DNA from: Oceanospirillum sp048270425
GTDB lineage: Bacteria > Pseudomonadota > Gammaproteobacteria > Pseudomonadales > Halomonadaceae
Reading direction: 5' to 3'
Assembly (NCBI GenBank): GCA_048270425.1
Contig: JBLWSY010000015.1
Location: forward strand, 1-64,000
DNA length: 64,000 bases
The notes under the pieces: model-generated
Databases searched by the model: none
Seen by the model: the letters and a program-made list of their open reading frames with translations, nothing else
What the model was told of the DNA's origin: nothing
Shown here: piece by piece, positions 1-8,082 of the stretch
Position numbering within the stretch: the stretch's first letter is position 1
Layout: each line of letters begins with the position of its first letter
Made by a program: the position numbers and the translations under genes

Positions 1-31
1 CCCCATGTGAGAGTAGGACATCGTCAAGCGC
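1..31 (+). rRNA. rrf: 5S ribosomal RNA, 3' end only
   Basis: The first bases read CCCCATGTGAGAGTAGG followed by ACATCGTCAAGC, which is the conserved 3' strand of bacterial 5S rRNA (loop E/helix IV and the closing helix I strand). The rest of the molecule, and presumably the 16S-23S operon, lies left of the window. A strong terminator follows within 15 bases. The exact 3' end is estimated. Confidence 0.88.
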
Positions 32-40
32 CTTATCTGA

Positions 41-72
41 AAACCCCGTCTCTCAAGAGACGGGGTTTTTTT
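41..72 (+). terminator. Rho-independent terminator of the rRNA operon
   Basis: A 9-bp GC-rich stem (CCCCGTCTC at 44-52 pairing with GAGACGGGG at 57-65) with a 4-base loop, flanked by A's and followed by seven T's. It sits directly after the 5S rRNA end. Confidence 0.93.
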
Positions 73-151
73 ATGCCCGGAACAAAGGGGGGGGGTATGT
101 TGGACGTTTAGGCTGGTTGAGTAGATTGCCAGTTAAAATGCAGCGTGAAGA

Positions 152-196
152 GAGCTTCCTAGAAGTAGCGGCAATGCCGCTACTTCTAGGAAGCTC
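152..196. repeat. Perfect 22-bp inverted repeat (long hairpin)
   Basis: The left arm 152-173 (starts GAGCTTCCTAGAAG) and the right arm 175-196 are exact reverse complements separated by a single base. This is far longer than an ordinary terminator stem and has no T tract on either side. It lies between the rRNA terminator and the 3' end of epmB. A run of nine G's (87-95) lies just upstream. Function unknown. Candidates are a small repeat-element relic or a protein-bound palindrome. Confidence 0.9.
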
Positions 197-227
197 ACAA
201 GAGACTATGAGTAAAAGCCTTGTGGCC

Positions 228-1268
228 TTAAGAGATTAGCGTTTTAGAAGCTTTGCCGGGTTCTTCCCGAACAAGCTTAGGCACGAGAAACCCCGGGAGC
301 TCCTTTTGGAGCTCATGCCAGAGTTCAATTGCTTTCTGATCGCTCACGTCAAAATGACTCGCGCCTCGTACCGGGTCGAATGCATGCAGATAGTAGGGAA
401 GGATTCCGGTATCAAAAAGAGTTTCACTCAGTTGGGTTAAAGCACTTACCGAATCATTCACCCCTTTCAGAATCACGGATTGGTTTAATACTGTCATATG
501 GCTTTCTAAGAGCTTGCTCACAGCATCCTTAACAGCAGTATCTATCTCATTGGCATGATTGATGTGCAGTACCCAGATCACTTTGAAACGGGACTCAGAA
601 AGTATTTCAACTAACTCATCGGTAATTCGTTGAGGAATTACTATCGGAAGTCTTGTGTGGATGCGTAGTCGTTTTAGGTGGCTAACCTCAGCCAGTTTTA
701 CGATAAGGTGATGTAAACGACTATCAGGTGTTGCTAAAGGATCGCCTCCACTGAGGATTATTTCGTTAATTTCGGGCTGTCCCTGCAGATATTCAACGAC
801 CTGTTCTATTCGTTTATTTGACAGTCCGTTATCTGTATAAGGGAAGTGCCTTCTGAAACAGTAACGGCAGTTAATAGCGCAGGCCCCTGAGCCAACCAAA
901 AGAACCCGGCTTTTATATTTGTGGATGAGCCCCGGTATCGGGTTACTGTCACCTTCTTCCAGTGGATCCTGTACATACCCCGGGACATCAAGGGTTTCCT
1001 GCTGAAGCGGGAGTACCTGCATCAGAAGAGGGTCATTAGGCTTTCCTTTCTGAATACGGTCACGGTAAGGCTTCGGTACCCGAAGACTGAAGAGTTGGTG
1101 CCCTGCTTTGGCTCCGGTTAAATACTCTTTAGGGAGCTCCAGTTCTTCAATCAGTGCTTCCGGTGTGATCAGGCTCTCTTTCAGCAAAGTCTGCCAGTTG
1201 TTTTCCATGGCGTTTTCGCGTGTTTTATCGGCAGGTAACTGCACAGAGGATTCAGAAACAGGTATCAT
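228..1268 (-). CDS. epmB: EF-P beta-lysylation protein EpmB (lysine 2,3-aminomutase)
   Basis: Radical-SAM, PLP-dependent enzyme that converts (S)-alpha-lysine to (R)-beta-lysine, the group EpmA attaches to elongation factor P. The CxxxCxxC cluster is visible (CAINCRYCFRRHF, about residues 130-140), followed by the SGGDPL motif typical of lysine aminomutases and a PLP-lysine region near the C-terminus (VPKLVREEPGKA). Length about 346 residues, normal for the family. An ATG at 1268 was chosen; a TTG two codons upstream and an ATG at 1208 are also in frame, and none has a strong ribosome binding site. It is transcribed away from efp across a 73-bp divergent gap, so the modifying enzyme and its target protein are neighbours. 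Confidence 0.93.
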   Translation of the reverse strand: MIPVSESSVQLPADKTRENAMENNWQTLLKESLITPEALIEELELPKEYLTGAKAGHQLFSLRVPKPYRDRIQKGKPNDPLLMQVLPLQQETLDVPGYVQDPLEEGDSNPIPGLIHKYKSRVLLVGSGACAINCRYCFRRHFPYTDNGLSNKRIEQVVEYLQGQPEINEIILSGGDPLATPDSRLHHLIVKLAEVSHLKRLRIHTRLPIVIPQRITDELVEILSESRFKVIWVLHINHANEIDTAVKDAVSKLLESHMTVLNQSVILKGVNDSVSALTQLSETLFDTGILPYYLHAFDPVRGASHFDVSDQKAIELWHELQKELPGFLVPKLVREEPGKASKTLIS

Positions 1269-1341
1269 TGGCAACCAGATTTTGTTGATCAGGAAAGGTC
1301 GTTTGCCTTTCCGACTAATTAAGAGATATTGGTGATATTTT

Positions 1342-1908
1342 ATGGCGAACTATTCTACCAACGAATTCAAGTCGGGTCTTAAGGTAATGCTTGAGGGCGA
1401 CCCTTGCTCCATTCTGGAGAATGAATACGTTAAGCCGGGTAAAGGTCAGGCCTTTAACCGCGTTAAGCTGCGTAACCTGAACACAGGTCGTGTGTGGGAA
1501 CGTACCTTCAAATCCGGTGAAAGCCTGGAAGGTGCGGATGTAATGGAATACGACATGGAATACCTCTACACCGATGGTGAGTTCTGGTACTTCATGGCAA
1601 CGGATGGTTCTTTCGATCAGCACCCTGCTGACGAGAAAGCCGTTGGTGAAACGGTTAAATGGCTGAAAGAGCAGGAAACTTACGCTGTAACACTGTTCAA
1701 TGGCTCGCCAATTTCTGTGTCACCACCAAACTTCATCGTTCTGGAAGTGACTGAAACGGATCCGGGTCTGAAGGGTGATACGGCTCAGGGCGGCTCCAAG
1801 CCAGCAACTCTGACGACTGGTGCTGTTGTTCGTGTTCCTCTGTTTGTGAACATCGGCGACAACCTGAAGATCGATACCCGTACTGGTGACTACGTAAGCC
1901 GCGCTTAA
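1342..1908 (+). CDS. efp: Translation elongation factor P
   Basis: 188 residues, the standard EF-P length. EF-P binds between the P and E sites and relieves ribosome stalling at polyproline. Three OB-like domains (KOW-like N domain, central, C-terminal S1-like) are recognisable. The acceptor lysine is K34 in the loop VKPGKGQAF, so it should be beta-lysylated by EpmA with beta-lysine made by EpmB, both encoded beside it. A short inverted repeat (GGAAAGG ... CCTTTCC, about 1291-1311) lies in the leader. A terminator follows the stop codon. Confidence 0.98.
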   Translation: MANYSTNEFKSGLKVMLEGDPCSILENEYVKPGKGQAFNRVKLRNLNTGRVWERTFKSGESLEGADVMEYDMEYLYTDGEFWYFMATDGSFDQHPADEKAVGETVKWLKEQETYAVTLFNGSPISVSPPNFIVLEVTETDPGLKGDTAQGGSKPATLTTGAVVRVPLFVNIGDNLKIDTRTGDYVSRA

Positions 1909-1932
1909 GCCGCTTACCTCTCCAGTAAAAAG

Positions 1933-1957
1933 AACCGGCTCAGGCCGGTTTTTTTCT
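1933..1957 (+). terminator. Rho-independent terminator after efp
   Basis: Stem AACCGGC / GCCGGTT (1933-1939 with 1944-1950), loop TCAG, then a run of T's. Confidence 0.93.
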
Positions 1958-1999
1958 GTCTGTATTTTAGATTGAAAGACAAACTCTTTGAGGCACTGC

Positions 2000-2980
2000 A
2001 TGTCCCAGATTAAATCGTTATGGCAGCCATCGGCCAGTATTGAAAACCTTCGTTTGCGTGCAGAGATGCTCAAGCAGGTTCGTAACTTCTTTGATGAGTG
2101 CGGTGTTCTTGAGGTGCAGACACCGGTATTGGGCCGAGCCGGAAGTACAGATGTCTATCTGAACTCGATGCAAAGTCACTGCTCCGGGGGCGGGGTGAGT
2201 GAGCCTTTGGAGCTATATCTGCAGACGTCTCCTGAATTTCATATGAAGCGTCTGTTGGCTGCAGGTAGTGGTGCTATCTGGCAACTTGCTGTCAGTTTTC
2301 GCAATGGTGAATACAGCGAGCGCCATAACCCAGAATTTGCCATGCTGGAGTGGTACCAGCCGGGTTACGATCTCAATGATCTGATGGCGGAAGTACAGGC
2401 GCTGATTTCAGAGGTGCTGGAAGTCGATAGCTTTAGCTGTCAAAGCTACCGGTCTCTGTTCAGAGAGCATCTGGATGTTGATCCGTTCAGCTCCGAACTG
2501 CCACAGCTACAGACCTTATCCCATGAAAAAACCGGGATTACGGAAGATGATCTGGATCGTGACGGTTGCTGTGATCTGTTAATGAGTGCCTGCATTGAGC
2601 CATTGCTGGGCCGGGATGAAATTACCTTTGTAACCGACTATCCGGCATCTCAGGCAGCTCTTGCCAAGGTGAAACAAGATGATGAGGGCGATCTGGTTGC
2701 CGCGCGTTTTGAATGCTATTACCGAGGAATAGAGTTAGCCAATGGCTATCATGAGCTGACCGATGCTCAGGAACAGGCTAAGCGGTTTGCTGCTGATAAT
2801 GAGCAAAGACGAGCACTTGGTTTGCCTGAAGTGACGATTGATCAGCATCTGGTAGAGGCATTGGCTTCGGGTATGCCTGAATGTGCAGGTGTGGCCCTAG
2901 GTTTTGACCGCTTACTGATGCTTAAAGCGGGTGCTGATCGCTTATCCGAAGTCATCAGCTTTAGTATTGATCGGGCTTAG
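2000..2980 (+). CDS. epmA: EF-P--(R)-beta-lysine ligase EpmA (PoxA/GenX)
   Basis: A 326-residue lysyl-tRNA synthetase paralogue that consists only of the class II catalytic core and lacks the anticodon-binding domain. It activates beta-lysine and transfers it to K34 of EF-P. Class II motif 2 region (FRNGEYSERHNPEFAMLEWY) and motif 3 (GVALGFDRLLML) are clear. The ATG at 2000 was chosen over a TTG at 1988 because a GAGG element sits about 7 bases before it and the protein then starts MSQIKSLWQPSAS, as in relatives. With efp and epmB the modification pathway is complete except for EpmC, which is not seen here. Confidence 0.95.
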   Translation: MSQIKSLWQPSASIENLRLRAEMLKQVRNFFDECGVLEVQTPVLGRAGSTDVYLNSMQSHCSGGGVSEPLELYLQTSPEFHMKRLLAAGSGAIWQLAVSFRNGEYSERHNPEFAMLEWYQPGYDLNDLMAEVQALISEVLEVDSFSCQSYRSLFREHLDVDPFSSELPQLQTLSHEKTGITEDDLDRDGCCDLLMSACIEPLLGRDEITFVTDYPASQAALAKVKQDDEGDLVAARFECYYRGIELANGYHELTDAQEQAKRFAADNEQRRALGLPEVTIDQHLVEALASGMPECAGVALGFDRLLMLKAGADRLSEVISFSIDRA

Positions 2981-3008
2981 TGTCGTTATCTAGCTGAACA
3001 GCGGACAT

Positions 3009-3040
3009 AAAAAAGCGTAGCCGATGCTACGCTTTTTTTG
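3009..3040. terminator. Bidirectional terminator between epmA and psd
   Basis: Stem AGCGTAGC (3014-3021) / GCTACGCT (3026-3033) with A's on one side and T's on the other. It sits between two convergent genes and can serve both strands. Confidence 0.92.
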
Positions 3041-3062
3041 ATTCATGATGCAAAGCTTCAGA

Positions 3063-3977
3063 TCATTCGGTCTCAGAGGCTTGCTGTTCAGCTTCGTTAC
3101 TTGCTGATTCATCAATATCTGTCAGAAACTGACCAAAGTATTCGCCCATGCGGGTTGGTGTACCCGCTTCAAAGCGATCCAGAAACTCAGCCATTTCAGG
3201 GCCGTACAGCATAACGATGGTCGAACCCAGTTTAAAGCGACCCAGTTCCGCACCCTTCTCCAGAGTGATCGCCTGAGGCTGTTCAGAATAGTTGCTGACA
3301 GCGACTTCACGATTCAGCGGTGTTACCTGACCACTCCAGACTGTTTCAATGCTGGCAACGATCATAGCGCCAACCAGAACCATCGCCATTGGGCCGTACT
3401 CGGTATCGAAAATGGCAACAACCCGTTCGTTACGGGCAAACAGGCCATCAACATTTTCAGTTGTTGCCGGATTCACCGAGAACAGACGGCCCGGAACATG
3501 GATCATCTGACGCAGGGTACCGGTCACAGGCATGTGAATGCGGTGATAGTCTTTAGGCGACAGATAGATGGTTGCGAACTGACCGCCCATGAAAGGCGCA
3601 GCACGCTCTACGTCGCCACCCAGAAGTTCCAGTACCGAGTAGCTGTGTCCTTTAGCCTGAAAAATGCGACCGTAATCAATTGGCCCCAATTGGCTAACGG
3701 TACCGTCTACCGGGCAAGCCATGCTGTTTTCCAGAGAAACAACCGGGCGCACACCTTCTTTCAGTGGGCGGGTAAAGAACTCGTTAAAATTCTCGTAAGC
3801 CTTTGGATTCGGCTGTGCAGCCTCTTCCATGTCAACTTTGAATGCTTTAATGAACTGGCCAATCAGCAAATTTTTCAGCCAGCCAATACGGCTTTGGGCC
3901 AGAAAGCCCACCAGTCTGGAGATCAGATGGTGGGGTAATGGATACTGTATCGCTGCAAACAGCTTCTTTTTATTCAC
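3063..3977 (-). CDS. psd: Phosphatidylserine decarboxylase proenzyme
   Basis: Inner-membrane pyruvoyl enzyme that makes phosphatidylethanolamine. 304 residues, close to the E. coli length. The self-cleavage motif LGST is at 250-253, so Ser252 becomes the pyruvoyl group. The residues of the processing triad are present (Asp91 in CPVDGT, His148 in DYHRIHMP). The C-terminal alpha chain is followed by an acidic, Glu/Ala-rich tail. It starts 9 bases after the end of the rhodanese gene and is probably co-transcribed with it, as in Pseudomonas. Confidence 0.97.
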   Translation of the reverse strand: MNKKKLFAAIQYPLPHHLISRLVGFLAQSRIGWLKNLLIGQFIKAFKVDMEEAAQPNPKAYENFNEFFTRPLKEGVRPVVSLENSMACPVDGTVSQLGPIDYGRIFQAKGHSYSVLELLGGDVERAAPFMGGQFATIYLSPKDYHRIHMPVTGTLRQMIHVPGRLFSVNPATTENVDGLFARNERVVAIFDTEYGPMAMVLVGAMIVASIETVWSGQVTPLNREVAVSNYSEQPQAITLEKGAELGRFKLGSTIVMLYGPEMAEFLDRFEAGTPTRMGEYFGQFLTDIDESASNEAEQQASETE

Positions 3978-3986
3978 GTATGAACC

Positions 3987-4817
3987 TTAGGTTTCGATCG
4001 GTGTGTCGGAGCGGTTGCCCCATTCGTTCCAGGAACCGTCATAAGCGCGAACCTGCTTAAAGCCGAGTATTTTACCTAATAACCAGGTAAAACCCGAGCG
4101 GTGATGAGACTGACAGTAGGTCGCAATTTCCTGATCTATCGTCAGGCCCTTGGTTTCCAGCTCTGTGATGATCTCAGCCATGTCACGGATGCGAAGCTCG
4201 TTATCTTTATCCATCGCTTCAGTCCACTCATAGTGAACTGCCGTCGGTATATGGCCTGCACGTTCCGCCTTGGAGGCTGTGCCTTCATACTCGCCACGGG
4301 AGCGGGAATCCCAAACAGCAAAGTTTTCGCTGCCGATTTTGGCTTTCAGTTCATCTATCTCAATACGCTCATTGAGATTGATATGATCAGCCTTGTAGCC
4401 TGTTGCGACAGGCAGCTTTTCTTCCTGCTGCTGAGGCTTACCGTCAGCACGCCATGCCAGAATGCCGCCATTCAGATAGGAGTAACGGGAGTGGCCCATG
4501 ACTTCCAGAGTCCACAGTAAACGACCTGCCCAACCACCGCCTTCGTCATCGTAAGCCACGACATGGCTATCGCGACTCAGGCCTAACTCGGAGAACAAGG
4601 TGCTGAGTTGTTCAGCGCTGGGCAGTTTGTTGGGGACCGGGGAGGAGCCACAAAAAAGACGACGGTAATCCAGAAAGACAGCGCCGGGTACGTGTCCCTG
4701 ATCATAGCATTCGCGTGTGCAGGATACATCGATAATCAGCAGGTCATCACTGCCGAGCTTGGCTTCCAGCTGATCCGAGTCGATCAGTAGAGGTAACAGA
4801 TTGTTTTCAGAGCTCAT
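3987..4817 (-). CDS. Thiosulfate/3-mercaptopyruvate sulfurtransferase (RhdA-like rhodanese)
   Basis: 276-residue tandem-domain rhodanese. The N-terminal domain is structural (residues about 10-125) and the C-terminal domain carries the active-site loop CQSHHRSG with Cys235. That loop resembles the Azotobacter RhdA type (CQTHHRS) rather than the SseA type (CGSGVTA), which points to thiosulfate:cyanide sulfurtransferase chemistry or a sulfur-carrier role; the in vivo acceptor cannot be read from sequence. It lies upstream of psd in one probable operon. Confidence 0.92.
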   Translation of the reverse strand: MSSENNLLPLLIDSDQLEAKLGSDDLLIIDVSCTRECYDQGHVPGAVFLDYRRLFCGSSPVPNKLPSAEQLSTLFSELGLSRDSHVVAYDDEGGGWAGRLLWTLEVMGHSRYSYLNGGILAWRADGKPQQQEEKLPVATGYKADHINLNERIEIDELKAKIGSENFAVWDSRSRGEYEGTASKAERAGHIPTAVHYEWTEAMDKDNELRIRDMAEIITELETKGLTIDQEIATYCQSHHRSGFTWLLGKILGFKQVRAYDGSWNEWGNRSDTPIET

Positions 4818-5001
4818 TTTCTTCTCCCATGAGGAAGTGACATTACTGCCTTGATACCATCCCGGTTACAAAAAATAAAGTTTCATAAAAAATGTGACTT
4901 TTATCATCCTCGTACTCAATGCACAATAAAGAGCTATTACTTAAGAATATAGAATAAACCCAAGTGGGCTGTTGTCCCGGGTCAGTCAGGATTACACTGC
5001 T

Positions 5002-5028
5002 TAAAGATATTGTCTGCTTGGACGATAC
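5002..5028 (+). promoter_or_regulatory. Sigma-28 (FliA) type flagellar promoter of motAB
   Basis: TAAA at 5002-5005, exactly 15 bases, then GACGATAC at 5021-5028, matching the flagellar consensus TAAA-N15-GCCGATAA at all four -35 and six of eight -10 positions. The motA start is 47 bases downstream. The 257-bp gap between the rhodanese gene and motA holds nothing else I can support. Confidence 0.82.
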
Positions 5029-5074
5029 TTAAAGGCAGATTGCGGCAGTAAATACTGAGTTTAAGGATGTCGAC

Positions 5075-5926
5075 ATGTTATTGATTATTGGTGCATTAAT
5101 TGTATTGGCCAGTGTTGGGGGCGGCTATGTGCTGTCTCATGGCTATCTGCCGATGCTTTGGCAGCCTTACGAGCTGATCATTATTTGTGGTGCGGCCTTT
5201 GGTGCTTTTGTGATCGCCAACAGCAAGCACACGATTATTGAAGTAATGAAGAGTGCGCCGAAACTGATTGCCGGTTCCGGCTTCAATCGTGCTTTCTATA
5301 TGGATCTGCTGAGTCTGATGCATGATCTTTTTGCCAAAATCAGAAAGGAAGGCATCATCGCCATCGAAGAAGATATCGAAGATCCCGATCAAAGTCCGAT
5401 TTTTACTGGTTATCCTGCAATTGCTAAGCACAAAAGCCTTGTAGAGTTTATTTGTGATTATGTGCGCCTTATAAGCTCAGGCAACATGCAGTCTCATGAG
5501 CTTGAAAGCCTTATGGATGCTGAGATTGAGACCTTACAGCATGAGATGGCAGAGCCTGCGCACGCGGTAACCACCGTTGGTGATGCCTTGCCGGGTTTCG
5601 GTATTGTTGCCGCAGTACTCGGTATCACTATTACCATGAAAGATATTGCCGCTCCGCCTGAAGTGCTCGGTCTGCATATTGCGGCAGCTCTTGTGGGGAC
5701 CTTCCTCGGTATTTTGCTTTCTTATGGCTTTGTGGGGCCTATGGCAAATGCCATGAACAATGAAGTGCATGAGAAGATCAAAGCATTCGAATGTATTAAA
5801 GCCTGCCTGATCGCCAACATGAATGGTCTGGCACCTCAGATGTCGATCGAATTTGGCCGTAAGATGTTGTTTTCCAGTGTTCGCCCAAGCTTTAACGAGC
5901 TGGAAGAACATGTACGTTCCCGTTAA
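5075..5926 (+). CDS. motA: Flagellar motor stator protein MotA
   Basis: Inner-membrane ion-channel subunit of the flagellar stator (MotA4MotB2-like complex in older notation). 283 residues with two N-terminal membrane helices, a large cytoplasmic loop and two C-terminal helices. The GDALPGFGIVAAVLGI segment contains the conserved proline of the third helix, and a second conserved proline lies in YGFVGPMANAM. The AAGGA ribosome site is 8 bases before the ATG. motB follows after 11 bases. The pair stands outside any large flagellar cluster in this window, as in Pseudomonas, and has its own sigma-28 promoter. Confidence 0.97.
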   Translation: MLLIIGALIVLASVGGGYVLSHGYLPMLWQPYELIIICGAAFGAFVIANSKHTIIEVMKSAPKLIAGSGFNRAFYMDLLSLMHDLFAKIRKEGIIAIEEDIEDPDQSPIFTGYPAIAKHKSLVEFICDYVRLISSGNMQSHELESLMDAEIETLQHEMAEPAHAVTTVGDALPGFGIVAAVLGITITMKDIAAPPEVLGLHIAAALVGTFLGILLSYGFVGPMANAMNNEVHEKIKAFECIKACLIANMNGLAPQMSIEFGRKMLFSSVRPSFNELEEHVRSR

Positions 5927-5937
5927 CGGAGTCCGGC

Positions 5938-7113
5938 ATGGAAGATAAAAATAACATCGTCATTAAACGCGTTAAAAAAGTAGCTGCCGGGCACCACGGT
6001 GGTTCCTGGAAAATCGCGATGGCGGACTTTGCTATCGCGATGATGGCATTTTTCCTTCTGATGTGGCTGTTGGCAAATACCACAAAAGAGCAAAAGGTCG
6101 AGCTGGAGCAGTTCTTTTCTGATCCGGTTGGTTATATGGACAAGGTAGGGCGCCTTAACCCGATTGATTTGGGGGGATCGCCGTCATTGATTCGCCAGAT
6201 GAATACCAGTGCAGATTCTGACCAGATTGAGCAGGCGCAGATGCTCAATAAAGACGACCCGGAGCAGCTCGCCGCCAGTATTGAAACCAACAAAGAGGTG
6301 ATGGACTCGCTGCAAAGTACGCTGATTCAGACCATTAGCCAAAGTGAAACTTTACAGCAGTTTAAAGACCAGTTGTCGATTGATATCCGTCCGGACGGGC
6401 TACACATTCAGATTGTGGATAACAAGCTTCGCCCTATGTTCGATCCTGGTAGTGACAAGATTAAAAACTACTTTGCTGAGATCCTGCTACAGCTGGCACC
6501 GGTGATCTCGAAGGTTAATAACAAGATCAGTGTCAGTGGTCATACCGATGCGGCAGCATTTGGTGATACCGATTACTACAGTAACTGGGAGCTTTCCTCA
6601 GAGCGGGCAAATGCAGCCCGTCGTATGCTGATCGAAGGTGGTTTGCCGGAAAACCATGTTGCCCAGGTGGTCGGTTATGCCAGTTCACAACTCTACCGTC
6701 CTGAGCAGCCTCTCGACCCGATTAATCGACGCATTGAGATTGTCGTTCTGAATAAACCTGCTGAGCGAGAGTTATCTCCTGAAGCTGAACCTGCTTCTTC
6801 AGGCTTGAGCGTTGATGAAGAGGCGGCACTGGATGAAGCGGAGCAGTTGCTCAACCAGAAACCGGCGGAAGAGGCTTCACCCTATAATCCTCTGGACTCA
6901 AATACCCAGGTTCGTAGCGGACGTGCTGAAAGTAGCTATGGAACAGAACGCTTAGGGCCGGGTGGCGAGCCTGTACCTCAACAGACTGAGAGGGCATCTT
7001 CTCAGCCGGATCCTGTTCCGGAAAATGTTGCTCCCAAAGAGGTTTTGAACTCTTTGGAAGGCTTGTTGAATCAACCGGACTCGCCCTATGTTCCGCCGCC
7101 AGAGGTGGACTGA
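5938..7113 (+). CDS. motB: Flagellar motor stator protein MotB
   Basis: 391 residues: short cytoplasmic N-terminus (HHGGSWK), a single membrane helix with the proton-binding Asp30 in AMADFAIAMMAFFLLMWLL, a plug/linker region, an OmpA-like peptidoglycan-binding domain (about 150-255, with SVSGHTDAAAFG and NRRIEIVV), and an unusually long Pro/Glu/Ser-rich C-terminal tail of about 120 residues that is likely disordered. The GHHGG/ADF signature is the proton-type MotB form rather than PomB. Overlap-free operon partner of motA. Confidence 0.97.
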   Translation: MEDKNNIVIKRVKKVAAGHHGGSWKIAMADFAIAMMAFFLLMWLLANTTKEQKVELEQFFSDPVGYMDKVGRLNPIDLGGSPSLIRQMNTSADSDQIEQAQMLNKDDPEQLAASIETNKEVMDSLQSTLIQTISQSETLQQFKDQLSIDIRPDGLHIQIVDNKLRPMFDPGSDKIKNYFAEILLQLAPVISKVNNKISVSGHTDAAAFGDTDYYSNWELSSERANAARRMLIEGGLPENHVAQVVGYASSQLYRPEQPLDPINRRIEIVVLNKPAERELSPEAEPASSGLSVDEEAALDEAEQLLNQKPAEEASPYNPLDSNTQVRSGRAESSYGTERLGPGGEPVPQQTERASSQPDPVPENVAPKEVLNSLEGLLNQPDSPYVPPPEVD

Positions 7114-7142
7114 CCTGAACGTCGGTTTCGGTAAATAAAAAG

Positions 7143-7190
7143 AAAGCCCGCAGGTTATCTTATTTGGATTAACCGATAGCGGGCTTTTTT
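7143..7190. terminator. Terminator between motB and the sirtuin gene
   Basis: Outer stem AGCCCGC (7145-7151) / GCGGGCT (7179-7185) plus an inner GGTTA/TAACC pairing, followed by six T's on the + strand and preceded by A's, so it may serve both convergent genes. Confidence 0.85.
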
Positions 7191-7221
7191 ATGTCGCTGT
7201 TTAAAGCAGGTTCCTGATCCG

Positions 7222-8061
7222 TTATTTCAGCATTCCGATCAGTGAGCCTAGTGTTGGGCCGATGGGAGCATCCAGTTTAAGTTGTAAAAGCTCATCAGCA
7301 CGGGTTTTGCCTAATGTCAGCGCGGCGACCGGTTTCCCTCGTTGCTCAGCGTAACGGCAGAAGCGGAAGCCGGAAAAAACCATCAGTGACGAACCGATAA
7401 CCAGCAGAGCATCGGAGCGATCCAATGCCTCAGAAACCTTCTCAACGCGCTCTTTGGGAACATTATCACCAAAGAAAACCACATCGGGTTTCAGGATGCC
7501 TGAGCAGCTGGGGCAGCCAGGAACCTTGAAACCGGTGAAATCCACTTCAAGATCCGCATCGCCATCGGGAGCTGTTTCAGCCGTGAAGCGAGTGAATTCA
7601 GGGTTCAGGCGCGCACTTTCGGCATGAACCTGATCCCGTTTGACCCGGTAATCACAACTCATACAGATCACTTCATCGGAGCGGCCATGAAGGTCGATGA
7701 CCTGCTGACTTCCGGATTGCTGATGCAGGCGATCTACGTTCTGGGTGACCAGTAGTTCAACATGTCCCATCGCTTCCAGTTCGGCTAAGGCCGCATGGGC
7801 CTGATTAGGCTCGGCATCACGAATCACCGGCCAACCGATCAGGCTCCGCCCCCAGTAACGCTGTCGTACCAGCTCGCTCTGCATAAAGTCGCCGTGTTGT
7901 ACCGGCTGCTTACGTTTCCACTGACCTTCCTGATCCCGATAGTCCGGAATACCGGAGTCGGTGCTCATACCGGCACCGGTCAGGATCAGAAGGCGGGGAT
8001 GCTGTTTAATAAACTCAAACAGAACGAGTGATGGATCTTGGGCGGGCAGTTGTCCGGTCAT
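7222..8061 (-). CDS. NAD-dependent protein deacylase, Sir2 (sirtuin) family
   Basis: 279 residues. The NAD-binding motif GAGMSTDSGIPDYR (about 29-42), TQNVDRLH, the catalytic His in VIDLHGR, and a CxxC ... CxxC zinc module (MSCDYR..., GCPSC) are all present. The motif wording (STDSGIPDYR, HGDF) resembles the SIRT4-like class II sirtuins common in Pseudomonas and actinobacteria rather than CobB of E. coli, so lipoamidase or long-chain deacylase activity is possible. It begins 21 bases after the end of rsgA and is probably co-transcribed. Confidence 0.93.
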   Translation of the reverse strand: MTGQLPAQDPSLVLFEFIKQHPRLLILTGAGMSTDSGIPDYRDQEGQWKRKQPVQHGDFMQSELVRQRYWGRSLIGWPVIRDAEPNQAHAALAELEAMGHVELLVTQNVDRLHQQSGSQQVIDLHGRSDEVICMSCDYRVKRDQVHAESARLNPEFTRFTAETAPDGDADLEVDFTGFKVPGCPSCSGILKPDVVFFGDNVPKERVEKVSEALDRSDALLVIGSSLMVFSGFRFCRYAEQRGKPVAALTLGKTRADELLQLKLDAPIGPTLGSLIGMLK

Positions 8062-8082
8062 CAGTACTCCGAATTTGATCGA

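Noticed and set aside
87..95. Nine-G homopolymer after the rRNA terminator
   Set aside because: It is short, is not part of a repeated pattern, and could be a sequencing artefact. Noted only as a candidate slippage site.
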